Positions 5,532-11,812 of a stretch of DNA of 24,484 bases are shown in pieces. Source of the stretch: a virus. Location: IMG/VR virus record IMGVR_UViG_3300025131_000409, positions 1 to 24,484 of that record, one strand, 5' to 3'. The notes below the pieces were generated by a model. That model did not search any database and was not told where the DNA came from. It saw only the letters and a program-made list of their open reading frames with translations. Position numbers and translations under genes: made by a program. Each line of letters opens with the position of its first letter. Position 1 is the first letter of the stretch.

Positions 5532-6338
5532 ATTCTTTGGTAGTATGGTATAAGGGGCATTCATTTGTCCTTTATCAACCACATGCACATCCAAGCGTGA
5601 GGAGATAAGATAAGTACCAACTTATACCAAACATGTACCAACATAAGTCAAAGACAGGATAAAGACTTGCACCAAGTTCGTACCTCTAGAGATATGTGAT
5701 TGAGGCCCTGTAATAATTTAAAGTCTAACCTCTGGATTGCCAAGTTAGCACGAGCTTGCGTCAAGTTACCTACAAGTATCTTGAACCGGTGAAACAATCC
5801 TATTGTAGTAGGAGCGTTGACTATGGGAAGCAATATGATCAGCTACAAAATAGACAGATAATTATATTTGTCAGGGTTTAAATTACCTTTAAATGTACAG
5901 TCTGGTGAGAGTCAGACCTGATCTAATAATTTATATTTGCTAGTTTAACAACTCTAGATCTGGATAAGCCAATAGGCGGTTAATTTCGCTGGGCGGAACA
6001 GTCGGAGAACTCTGATCAGGGGACTAGCAATAATTTATCGTGCTCACGCTAATAACATATTGGCTCTAAAGCTAATCTTATTAGTATTGCAGGAATTCTA
6101 GATGTCAAATCGAAAGAATAGCAGAAGTCGAGTCACTACAATCGAGGTAAACTAACGTCACAAAACTCCTAACGTATACAGGTGAGTGGCTATTTAAGTA
6201 GACAGAGTATGGGCGAGCAGTGAGACCCACTGTTAGTGCGTGTTATTGTTCTAGACACCAATACACGAGCTTCATGGCGTTTGCGTGGAGTGCCCACTGT
6301 AAAATTTCAACCAACATAAATGTAAAGGAATTATAATA
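5532..6338 (+). ncRNA. about 800-base structured non-coding segment (segment B)
   Basis: No gene with a credible start fits here. The stretch is dense in hairpins on the plus strand. The helix at 5550-5559 with 5566-5575 has ten pairs, two of them G.U. ATAAGT-ACCA-ACTTAT lies at 5610-5625. GTCTG / CAGAC lies at 5900-5917. An 8-bp stem TTGCTAGT / ACTAGCAA (5937-5944 with 6023-6030) closes a domain of 78 bases. A nested pair of stems, CTAATA / TATTAG outside TTGGCT / AGCTAA, lies at 6049-6084. A 9-bp helix with one bulge lies at 6239-6248 with 6259-6267. G.U pairs and nesting favour RNA over DNA function. The length is in the range of the giant ornate RNAs GOLLD and ROOL known from phages, but I cannot confirm membership. 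It may be a free RNA or a very long 5' leader of the gene at 6339. Confidence 0.55.
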
Positions 6339-6698
6339 ATGAGAAGCTCTAAAGATAGGACTATTGAAAAGAAAAGACGTAATAAAGCTATGCGTGTCAA
6401 GAGGACTGAACAATCTCGTGCAAGACGTATATCAAATAAACATAAGCGTCAAGAAATACATGACATTGATCCCAATTTGAAAGTATTTATAATGAATGAA
6501 AAGATTTATGATGTTCATGGTAGTGAGATTGAAGTAATAGATGGCAAGATAAAGCCTGTTCTTGTTAACGGTATTTATAAGTTAGATGATAATGATGATT
6601 TAACGGAAGAAATGCAAAAGGAAATAGTTATAGAAAATATAAAGACCAAGAATAGATCTGCTTTAGAACGTTTAACTGATAGATTTAGGAAGAAATAA
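6339..6698 (+). CDS. 119-aa protein with an Arg/Lys-rich N-terminus
   Basis: The ATG follows TAAAGGAA by about nine bases. The first 45 residues are extremely basic (MRSSKDRTIEKKRRNKAMRV and further RARRISNKHKRQ), a likely RNA- or DNA-binding arm. A small beta-rich segment follows (KVFIMNEKIYDVHGSEIEVI, then GKIKPVLVNGIYKL), then an acidic helix and a basic end (LERLTDRFRKK). The gene sits directly downstream of the long structured segment, so RNA binding is an attractive but unproven idea. No family is recognised. Confidence 0.7.
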   Translation: MRSSKDRTIEKKRRNKAMRVKRTEQSRARRISNKHKRQEIHDIDPNLKVFIMNEKIYDVHGSEIEVIDGKIKPVLVNGIYKLDDNDDLTEEMQKEIVIENIKTKNRSALERLTDRFRKK

Positions 6699-6700
6699 CT

Positions 6701-6886
6701 ATGAATAAACATAAAAGTTCATTTCTAAATAATTGTTATGAATGGTTATTTACCGATGAAGAAAAACGACCAATAGCATATATTGTAGCAATATTCATAG
6801 CTATAGTAATATCAGTAGCTGTTGCTTTATTTATAGTAGCAGTTGATAGGCATGTAGATGGATGGGTGCAATATTTATTCAATTAA
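6701..6886 (+). CDS. 61-aa single-span membrane protein
   Basis: The start lies two bases after the stop of the 119-aa gene. The N-terminal 25 residues are polar (MNKHKSSFLNNCYEWLFTDE). A clear membrane span, IAYIVAIFIAIVISVAVALF, follows at about 25-44, and a short tail (DRHVDGWVQYLFN) ends the protein. Only a weak AGGAAGA lies upstream, so coupling to the gene before it is likely. Function unknown; a role in altering the host inner membrane early in infection is possible. Confidence 0.65.
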   Translation: MNKHKSSFLNNCYEWLFTDEEKRPIAYIVAIFIAIVISVAVALFIVAVDRHVDGWVQYLFN

Positions 6887-6911
6887 TTCGGAAGAGGATG
6901 GATAAAATTAG

Positions 6912-7004
6912 AGAGTAGTTTGAATTGGAGTTGTGTTAATCTAATAATGAAGCCAAGCTGCAGTGATAGTTAGTATACACATCAACGGTGTTGAAAGCTA
7001 CTCT
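6912..7004 (+). ncRNA. 93-base multibranch RNA element (segment C)
   Basis: The 7-bp closing stem AGAGTAG / CTACTCT (6912-6918 with 6998-7004) can extend through TTT / AAA with one bulged G. Inside are a long arm with GTGT / ACAC and CTAA / TTAG pairs (about 6933-6980) and a hairpin TCAAC-GGT-GTTGA (6982-6994). Together they make a three-way junction. The 7-bp outer stem resembles a tRNA acceptor, but the second hairpin has a three-base loop and no anticodon arm is present, so it is not a tRNA. It lies in the leader of the secreted-protein gene. Confidence 0.5.
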
Positions 7005-7049
7005 TTAGTTTTATATAATTACCAACAAATAATACAAAAGGAGTAACAA

Positions 7050-7562
7050 ATGAAGAAAGTAATGATGTCAACCATAATATTTATGCTTGTATGTTGTGGT
7101 GATGCTGAAGCTACAAGTGAATCTAGTGGTGAATATGTAAACCAAATTGAAGTTCCGCCTACTGTTAAGATTAATCTTGATGATATGACCTTCACAGATG
7201 CGTTTAAAGTGCAACATAAAGCAAAAGGGGAAGGACATGTGTTCTGGTGGAGAGGTGAGCAGTATACCACCAATTTGGCCGAAATAACTACAATCCCTGA
7301 TAGATTTGTAGCTAGACATGTCAATGATCTTGGATGGGTTAGAAATAATGATGATCCAGATGATAATTGTAGATCTAATACATTAGATGATTGTGGAGTA
7401 TGTGATGGTCCAGGTAAAGTAACTTGGTTTCGTGATAAAGATGGTGATGGATTGGGCACATTTATGGAGTGGATCACATCTTGTACATATCCAACTGATA
7501 TGGAAATAGAAAAATACCAAGCCGAAAGTCTTCTCGAAGGTGGTGGAGACCAAGGTCATTAA
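7050..7562 (+). CDS. 170-aa exported protein with a calcium-binding thrombospondin-3-like segment
   Basis: The ATG has an AAGGAG ribosome binding site. Residues 1-20 (MKKVMMSTIIFMLVCCGDAE) form a signal peptide ending in two cysteines, so it may be a lipoprotein, though the residue before the Cys is not ideal. The middle holds TDAFKVQHKAKGEGHVFWW followed by RGEQYTT, a pattern I have seen in phage-associated proteins without a known function. Residues 103-137 carry Cys- and Asp-rich motifs (DDNCRSNTLDDCGVC and DKDGDGLG), like thrombospondin type-3 calcium-binding repeats. The product probably acts in the periplasm or at the surface. An exported Ca-binding protein in the early region is unusual and could modify the infected cell surface. 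Confidence 0.7.
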   Translation: MKKVMMSTIIFMLVCCGDAEATSESSGEYVNQIEVPPTVKINLDDMTFTDAFKVQHKAKGEGHVFWWRGEQYTTNLAEITTIPDRFVARHVNDLGWVRNNDDPDDNCRSNTLDDCGVCDGPGKVTWFRDKDGDGLGTFMEWITSCTYPTDMEIEKYQAESLLEGGGDQGH

Positions 7563-7999
7563 AATTAAATTTGTGTGAGTTAGGCATGGTAATTGATCGT
7601 TATCATGTCTAGCAAATCTAGAAACTTGTGTAAAGCAGTGGATGAAGACGCTCGCAAGTATTTTAATAGAGGTTGTGCTCGCACCATTTACCAAATGGTA
7701 GGGTGAAGCCTAATCAGTATGATAAGTAGGAGCCGTAAAAAATAGACATAACTAGTCTTTTCCAATCGCTATATATACTTTAATCCATGCTTCATGGTAG
7801 TATATACTTTCAATGGGCTATGATAGCCTTGCACAATGTATTTCCCTAACATTAATGTGGGGATATGAGTGTAGGATGACAATCTAACGAAAGGGCGTGA
7901 TACTTATAGAAGCGGTAGCCTTGCAGGTAATAGTTAAATCCTGCCTAGACACATAATGTTTTCAATAATAACAACCAACAATAACATAAGGAGAATAAT
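7563..7999 (+). ncRNA. about 430-base structured non-coding segment (segment D)
   Basis: No gene is visible. Plus-strand hairpins follow one another. A 10-bp helix with G.U pairs lies at 7583-7592 with 7600-7609. TCTAG-CAAAT-CTAGA follows. ACCATTT-ACC-AAATGGT lies at 7683-7699. TATATAC / GTATATA (7772-7778 with 7800-7806) encloses CCATG-CTT-CATGG. GGCTA-TGA-TAGCC lies at 7816-7828, and GCAGG / CCTGC at 7923-7944. A core motif at about 7702-7748 is shared with segment B. The 3' end carries AACCAACA just before the AAGGAG of the next gene. It is either a leader RNA of the gene at 8000 or a separate RNA. Confidence 0.5.
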
Positions 8000-8323
8000 A
8001 TGTTACTAAGTCAAAAAGATCTCATATTAGGTCATGGGATTCCTAAGGAAATAAAGATAAGAAATAATGTAGAGCTGCCTTGTCCTGAAAGAGGAAATAC
8101 TTATAGTAAGTATGGCTTTATAAGTACATTAGAAGTAGGAGAAAGCTTTGAAGTTAATGGAGATACTCCAGCTTTTAAAGCTAAATCTCTTGCACCAGCA
8201 GCTTATGCAATTGCCAAGCATGTAAGAACAACTACAAGAAATAAGAAATTTACTGTAGCTTGTAGAACTATTCATGGAACATGCAAAAATCCAACAGTAG
8301 TAGGTGTTTGGCGTACTGCTTAG
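8000..8323 (+). CDS. 107-aa phage protein, VGxSF...VWR family
   Basis: The start has an excellent AAGGAG site. The product contains EVGESFEV (about 46-53), a basic central helix (YAIAKHVRTTTRNKKFTVAC) and a C-terminal GVWRTA. The same skeleton, VGxSFxV...R...F...GVxVWR, occurs in the gene at 11129, so the two appear to be distant paralogues. I know this pattern from small uncharacterised phage proteins (DUF7303-like); the basic helix suggests nucleic-acid binding. It is followed by a 9-bp hairpin leader of the next gene. Confidence 0.7.
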   Translation: MLLSQKDLILGHGIPKEIKIRNNVELPCPERGNTYSKYGFISTLEVGESFEVNGDTPAFKAKSLAPAAYAIAKHVRTTTRNKKFTVACRTIHGTCKNPTVVGVWRTA

Positions 8324-8333
8324 TATTATACCC

Positions 8334-8394
8334 GAGCAGGTACGCTTTGTTAACTTGATGGCGTAATTCGCACTTACCTAATAGCTACCTGCTC
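8334..8394 (+). promoter_or_regulatory. structured leader hairpin (segment E)
   Basis: GAGCAGGTA (8334-8342) and TACCTGCTC (8386-8394) pair perfectly over nine bases. Inside is GCG-TAATT-CGC (8361-8371). AGGTA in the 5' arm could instead pair with a second TACCT at 8375-8379, so two forms are possible. AACCAACATAAGGAG follows, leading into the GTG start at 8426. There is no T run, so this looks like a leader or processing structure and not a terminator. Confidence 0.5.
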
Positions 8395-8425
8395 AAATTA
8401 TTTAACCAACATAAGGAGAAAGACA

Positions 8426-8578
8426 GTGAACTTACCAACATTAGAAAGTATGCATGTATCTGAAAAGTTAGAAAATGTATATGCACAGATTATTGCAGAA
8501 GAAGATATAGGAGAAGATTATGGAACGAAAGCTATTATACAAGAAAGATTACACATTTCCAGGCAGCATATACTTTAA
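8426..8578 (+). CDS. 50-aa protein, possible helix-turn-helix, GTG start
   Basis: The GTG at 8426 has AAGGAG six bases upstream, the best site in this stretch. The product reads MNLPTLESMHVSEKLENVY and continues with an acidic part, then GTKAIIQERLHISRQHIL. The last segment resembles the second half of a helix-turn-helix. It overlaps the next gene by 59 bases in another frame and carries that gene's AGGAG site within its coding sequence. Either both are made or one frame is dominant; the site strengths favour both. A DNA-binding role is only suggested. Confidence 0.5.
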   Translation: MNLPTLESMHVSEKLENVYAQIIAEEDIGEDYGTKAIIQERLHISRQHIL

Positions 8579-8717
8579 GTATGTTGGTAACATAACCGAG
8601 GATGGTGCTATGAAACTTCAAGAGAAAGCGGGGTATCATCCTGCGGGTTATGGTTTCTATGGATTTGCTTGTATTAATAATGTAGCAAGATGGAATTGTG
8701 ATAATTCTTGTGATTAA
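8520..8717 (+). CDS. 65-aa aromatic- and Cys-containing hypothetical protein
   Basis: The ATG has AGGAGA five bases upstream. The product is MERKLLYKKDYTFPGSIYF, then KYVGNITEDGAMKLQEKAGY, then a Gly/Tyr/Phe-rich segment (HPAGYGFYGFACINN) and a Cys-rich end (RWNCDNSCD). It is a compact, probably folded small protein; three cysteines (in ACINN, WNC and NSC) could bind a metal or form a disulfide. No family is recognised. It overlaps the preceding 50-aa gene. Confidence 0.65.
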   Translation: MERKLLYKKDYTFPGSIYFKYVGNITEDGAMKLQEKAGYHPAGYGFYGFACINNVARWNCDNSCD

Positions 8718-8721
8718 TTGG

Positions 8722-8790
8722 TCATCTCTGTACGAGGCAAAGATGATTAGGCTGAGGGGAGTAGTTCTCTTAACCGATTCGCTCCCCTCA
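8722..8790 (+). promoter_or_regulatory. two-hairpin leader (segment F)
   Basis: TCATCT / AGATGA (8722-8727 with 8741-8746) is followed by a strong 9-bp hairpin TGAGGGGAG / CTCCCCTCA (8753-8761 with 8782-8790) with a 20-base loop. The TTTAGGAG of the next gene begins seven bases after the stem. No T run follows, so transcription probably continues. It resembles the other leaders of this region in ending shortly before a ribosome binding site. Confidence 0.55.
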
Positions 8791-8808
8791 ATAATTTAGG
8801 AGAAATAA

Positions 8809-9111
8809 ATGAATGATAAAATAATGAAAGTATTTACAAAGATGTTAGAAAGTACAATGAATCCAATGCCAAATCATTGTGTAGAATGTGATAAACCAAC
8901 AATGGAAACTTTATGTCCTGAATGTATGGCTAAAGAAGATGAACCTGAAAGCCCAGAAGCTCAGAGACCTATTGATGACGATTTAGTAAGTAATTGTTGT
9001 GGAGCTCAGTTTACATATCCTGGTTGGCCTGATAGTGATATGTGTAGTAAATGTCATGAACATGCTGATACAGCTATATCCGATGAAATATTTGGAGATA
9101 AAGATGAGTAA
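8809..9111 (+). CDS. 100-aa protein with two zinc-knuckle-like Cys clusters
   Basis: The ATG follows TTTAGGAG. The first cluster is C24-x2-C27...C36-x2-C39 (HCVECDKP and LCPEC). The second is C63-C64...C79-x2-C82 (SNCCGAQF and MCSKCHEHA). Both look like zinc-ribbon sites joined by an acidic Glu/Pro-rich linker. The second cluster matches a common small phage zinc-ribbon pattern that ends in CxxC-H-E. Such proteins usually mediate protein or nucleic-acid contacts; the partner is unknown. Its end overlaps the next gene by eight bases. Confidence 0.7.
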   Translation: MNDKIMKVFTKMLESTMNPMPNHCVECDKPTMETLCPECMAKEDEPESPEAQRPIDDDLVSNCCGAQFTYPGWPDSDMCSKCHEHADTAISDEIFGDKDE

Positions 9112-9391
9112 ATTATGTACACCTAAAACAGAGATGATAATGAAACAATTAATTATTAATATAAAAAAACAAAGATTAGAAATATTAAAATTAGAATTCT
9201 ACATGTATATGGAAAAACAGGGTTATCCTAATTTTTGGAAAACATGTAAAGGCATTTTATATCCTACAAAAGTATGGAATAAATCTAATGATCATACATT
9301 ATATTGGTATTTTAATTTTAAAGATGGTAACCAAGTAATAATACCATTAGATAAAGAAAACAGCAAATTTCAGGAGTTACATAAAAAATGA
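9104..9391 (+). CDS. 95-aa hypothetical protein
   Basis: An in-frame ATG exists upstream at 8999, but the start here is placed at 9104. That ATG follows TTTGGAGATAAAG, and the longer form would overlap the zinc-knuckle gene by more than 110 bases. The product starts MSKLCTPKTEMIMKQLIINI, with a long N-terminal helix (KKQRLEILKLEFYMYMEKQG) and then an aromatic, beta-like part (NDHTLYWYFNFKDGNQVIIP). No family is recognised. Confidence 0.65.
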   Translation: MSKLCTPKTEMIMKQLIINIKKQRLEILKLEFYMYMEKQGYPNFWKTCKGILYPTKVWNKSNDHTLYWYFNFKDGNQVIIPLDKENSKFQELHKK

Positions 9392-9570
9392 GTAAAATGA
9401 AAGAAAGATTAATAGAAGATATGGCAAAATATCCAGAATTATATGATGGTTCTGCTGATTATGAATTTTGGATGCAATGTCGTAAAGAAGAACTTCTTGA
9501 AAAAGAAAATAAACCAACAATCAAAATAATAAGAAAGGGTAAATCATGTCAGACAAAGAAAAAAAAGTAA
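9388..9570 (+). CDS. 60-aa hypothetical protein with a basic tail
   Basis: The ATG overlaps the preceding TGA (ATGA), and CAGGAG lies about 13 bases upstream. The product starts MSKMKERLIEDMAKYPELYD, has an aromatic middle (ADYEFWMQCRKEELLEKE) and ends in a lysine-rich tail (CQTKKKK). It overlaps the following gene by 25 bases. Function unknown. Confidence 0.6.
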   Translation: MSKMKERLIEDMAKYPELYDGSADYEFWMQCRKEELLEKENKPTIKIIRKGKSCQTKKKK

Positions 9571-9968
9571 TAACTTATAAGAAATATCAGCAAGGTGATG
9601 TAGTAATGTTTCAGGTAGATGATGAAACATTTAAAAAGAATATGGATGGTGCTACAAACGAAGCAAGCATTCATCATTATAATACTCAATCTCATAATAA
9701 TCCTGTATTAGCACTTGGTGAAGCTACTGGTCATATACATCAAATTCGTATGAAAGATATGTTAGATAAAGCTGAAGTTACACTTCATATGAATAGATTT
9801 CGTACAGTTGGTGAAGATACACCTCAAGGATTTGAAGTGCGTGAAGAAACTGTAACTCTTACTCATGAAGAGCATGATCCAATTGATGTACCACCTGGTA
9901 AATATCTTGTACGTATAGTTCAAGAGTTTGATCATATAGCTGGGAGGACAAGATATGTCGCTGACTAG
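9546..9968 (+). CDS. 140-aa conserved-type phage protein with GEATGHxH motif
   Basis: The product has QQGDVVMFQV near the N-terminus, LALGEATGHIHQI in the middle and THEEHDPIDVPPGKYLVRI followed by VQEFDH near the end. The combination of QGDv, GEaTGHxH and EEHxPi.lPpG.Y.v...rEyD is one I associate with a widespread uncharacterised phage protein. The two His of GHxH and the HEEH cluster could bind a metal, as in a small beta-barrel or cupin-like fold; that is inference. It lies inside the coupled chain, overlapping both neighbours. Confidence 0.7.
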   Translation: MSDKEKKVITYKKYQQGDVVMFQVDDETFKKNMDGATNEASIHHYNTQSHNNPVLALGEATGHIHQIRMKDMLDKAEVTLHMNRFRTVGEDTPQGFEVREETVTLTHEEHDPIDVPPGKYLVRIVQEFDHIAGRTRYVAD

Positions 9969-10989
9969 TCAAAGAGAACAGATGGAAGCTTATAGAGCCA
10001 AATATCTTCAAAATAAACAAGTTGAATGGCTTATTGAACATGGTAAAATACGTGAAAATGTATATTTTAAAGGTGAAACTGGTGATAGATATACCATTTA
10101 TATAGCTACCAAAAGAAATAAGAATGTTGTAGATTTTCATCAAATTTATAATGTTTATGATCATGGAACTTCTAATGGTCAACATATAGCTGTTATAAAA
10201 GATTATGTTTTAAAAATGATCAGTAATGGTTGTCATTATTGGTATAAACATAATAATTGTGGTTATGTTGTCAAACAGTTAATGCGTCAAGGAGTAATGA
10301 ATAAAAATTGGAAACGGCATTGGAAAATAAGATTTTGCAGATCAGCATTTCTTATGAAATTATGTGATAAGACAGAATTTACTCCATGGATAGGAATGAA
10401 GTTAAACTTATTAACTGGTAAACTTGTCAATAAACCAACTCATCAATCTGCTCTAAGTTATAGAAAAGCTAAAGAAACTGATAGCAAAGCTCGTAAAGCT
10501 AATCGTATAGCTAATAAGAATAATACTGAAGCTTTAGTTAGATACCATGCAGCTAAAGGTAACTATGCTTTACTTCCTATGGATGATGTATTTAAACATC
10601 GTAATGTAGAATATCGTACTGATATTTTAAATTTCTATGGTTTAGAGAAAGTTCTTGGAACATTAGAAACTAAAGTTGAAGATGAAGATACTATAGATGG
10701 AAGATTTTACAGGTTAATTAATGTAAAGATTCCTGATTTAGCATCTGGGCAAGAACGTCATGAATGGGGTTTATATCTTGAAATGATTAATCCTTCTACA
10801 GGAGAAAGTCATTTTGAAGGTGTAGCTAATGTTGAAGGTACTAGAGGATGGGGTAATTCCCATATAGAAGAAGCTACTGTAAAAGCTGCCTTATCTTGGC
10901 GTGACGGTGATGGATTAGTTCAAACTGGTCGAACATGGAATGCTATATCAAGTAGTGATAACTATATTCCTCCTGTCAAAATGACATAA
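9955..10989 (+). CDS. 344-aa DUF6745-like phage protein
   Basis: The N-terminal part (about 1-200) is basic and aromatic (HYWYKHNNCGYVVKQLM, NWKRHWKIRFCRSAF). The C-terminal 130 residues follow the order FYGLEKVLGTLETK, FYRLINVKIPD, WGLYLEMINPSTGESHFEGV, EEATVKAALSWRDGD. Calling it DUF6745-like rests on this C-terminal pattern: Leu/Val strand, PSTG..H.EGV, then a helix ending in A.SWR.G. No catalytic motif is recognised. The start overlaps the preceding gene by 14 bases. Confidence 0.6.
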   Translation: MSLTSQREQMEAYRAKYLQNKQVEWLIEHGKIRENVYFKGETGDRYTIYIATKRNKNVVDFHQIYNVYDHGTSNGQHIAVIKDYVLKMISNGCHYWYKHNNCGYVVKQLMRQGVMNKNWKRHWKIRFCRSAFLMKLCDKTEFTPWIGMKLNLLTGKLVNKPTHQSALSYRKAKETDSKARKANRIANKNNTEALVRYHAAKGNYALLPMDDVFKHRNVEYRTDILNFYGLEKVLGTLETKVEDEDTIDGRFYRLINVKIPDLASGQERHEWGLYLEMINPSTGESHFEGVANVEGTRGWGNSHIEEATVKAALSWRDGDGLVQTGRTWNAISSSDNYIPPVKMT

Positions 10990-11132
10990 TGCGTAAGTTC
11001 AAAAGTAACAAAGAAGAACTTGAATGGGCTAATAAACTCCTTCGGAAACTTGCTAATCCAAATACCGGAGGAGTTACACCCATTATTAAATCAATGATTA
11101 ATGAAAAATACATAAGGAGATTGAAAAAATGA
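10989..11132 (+). CDS. 47-aa basic small protein
   Basis: The ATG overlaps the TAA before it (TAATG) and its TGA overlaps the next ATG (ATGA). The product starts MRKFKSNKEELEWANKLLRK, then LANPNTGGVTPIIKS and a basic end. It appears to be two amphipathic helices around a Gly turn. Coupling on both sides supports translation; the ribosome binding site of the next gene lies within it. Function unknown. Confidence 0.55.
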   Translation: MRKFKSNKEELEWANKLLRKLANPNTGGVTPIIKSMINEKYIRRLKK

Positions 11133-11437
11133 GTAAAAGTACACAAATAGTTGGTGAATTAACTTCTAAAGTAGAAATGCCTGTAGTGGGTTGTAGAGGC
11201 CCTTTGGCAATATATAAAGCTAAAGCTAAAACTTTCTTTGAAACTATGAAAGTTGGACAATCATTTTCTGTAGAAAATAGAACTGTCGAAGCTGTAAAAA
11301 GATGGTCTAAAGATTGGCGTAGAGATTTAAGAGCTACTGGTAAGAAGAAAGATGCTATTTTAGCAGATAGAGGTTTTATTACTAAATATGAAGTAATCGG
11401 TAAGACTCGGGGTGTCCGTGTATGGAGATATGTTTAA
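11129..11437 (+). CDS. 102-aa phage protein, VGxSF...VWR family (second copy)
   Basis: The ATG has AAGGAGA upstream. The product contains MKVGQSFSV (about 40-48), a very basic middle (VKRWSKDWRRDLRATGKKKD) and the end GVRVWRYV. It shares its plan with the protein at 8000, although the rest has diverged. The long basic helix would fit nucleic-acid binding. It is the paralogue closer to the replication genes. No enzymatic motif is seen. Confidence 0.7.
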   Translation: MSKSTQIVGELTSKVEMPVVGCRGPLAIYKAKAKTFFETMKVGQSFSVENRTVEAVKRWSKDWRRDLRATGKKKDAILADRGFITKYEVIGKTRGVRVWRYV

Positions 11438-11592
11438 TGAGCGAAATAAAGATGTATGATGTTATAATTTCTTATCCAATCAAAGTTGGTGCTGAAAATA
11501 AAGAACATGTCAAGGAAATTCTTATGGCTAATGAACTTTTACGTAATGCTGCTGATTTAACTCTTAAAATAACTGAAGAAAAGTCAAAATAA
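11437..11592 (+). CDS. 51-aa small protein
   Basis: The ATG overlaps the preceding TAA (TAATG). The product starts MSEIKMYDVIISYPIKVGAE, a beta-strand-like start, and continues as a helix (NKEHVKEILMANELLRNAAD) and an acidic/basic tail. The strand-helix order could be a mini alpha/beta fold. No family is recognised. Translation probably depends on coupling, because no strong ribosome binding site is visible. Confidence 0.5.
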   Translation: MSEIKMYDVIISYPIKVGAENKEHVKEILMANELLRNAADLTLKITEEKSK

Positions 11593-11630
11593 TACTTGTA
11601 AATGTGTTCCCCGTCACAGTATTTTTACCT

Positions 11631-11786
11631 ATGGAAAGTGAGTCAGTTTTAGAAGATATCGTAATAAAATCCTATTTAGAGCTATATCTTCGTGCATTAA
11701 ATGATTCAAGACCACAGAAATTTATAAACATAATAAAGAATAGAATGTTAGTCCTTATTAAACGTAAATATCTGAAAAATAAATAA
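11631..11786 (+). CDS. 51-aa hypothetical protein, start uncertain
   Basis: The frame runs from a GTG at 11604 or the ATG at 11631 and ends in a strongly basic tail (RMLVLIKRKYLKNK). Neither start has a clear ribosome binding site; the ATG is preferred because the intervening codons (FPVTVFLP) add nothing recognisable. The product starts MESESVLEDIVIKSYLELYL, a long helix. It lies just before the Sak4-like ATPase but contains no P-loop, which matters for reading that gene as permuted. Confidence 0.4.
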   Translation: MESESVLEDIVIKSYLELYLRALNDSRPQKFINIIKNRMLVLIKRKYLKNK

Positions 11787-11812
11787 CCCTAAATAACAAG
11801 GAGAAACCCCAA

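Noticed and set aside
6912-7004. tRNA gene
   Set aside because: The 7-bp outer stem fits, but there is no T-loop, anticodon arm or CCA, and the size is wrong. No other tRNA-like pattern was found in the gaps.
7019-7694. Long minus-strand frames opposite the exported protein and segment D
   Set aside because: Composition is unnatural (runs of Ser/Ile/Cys), no ribosome binding sites, and opposite to all nearby genes.
8999-9103. Hydrophobic N-terminal extension of the 95-aa gene
   Set aside because: It overlaps the zinc-knuckle gene by more than 110 bases, and the ATG at 9104 has a better site.
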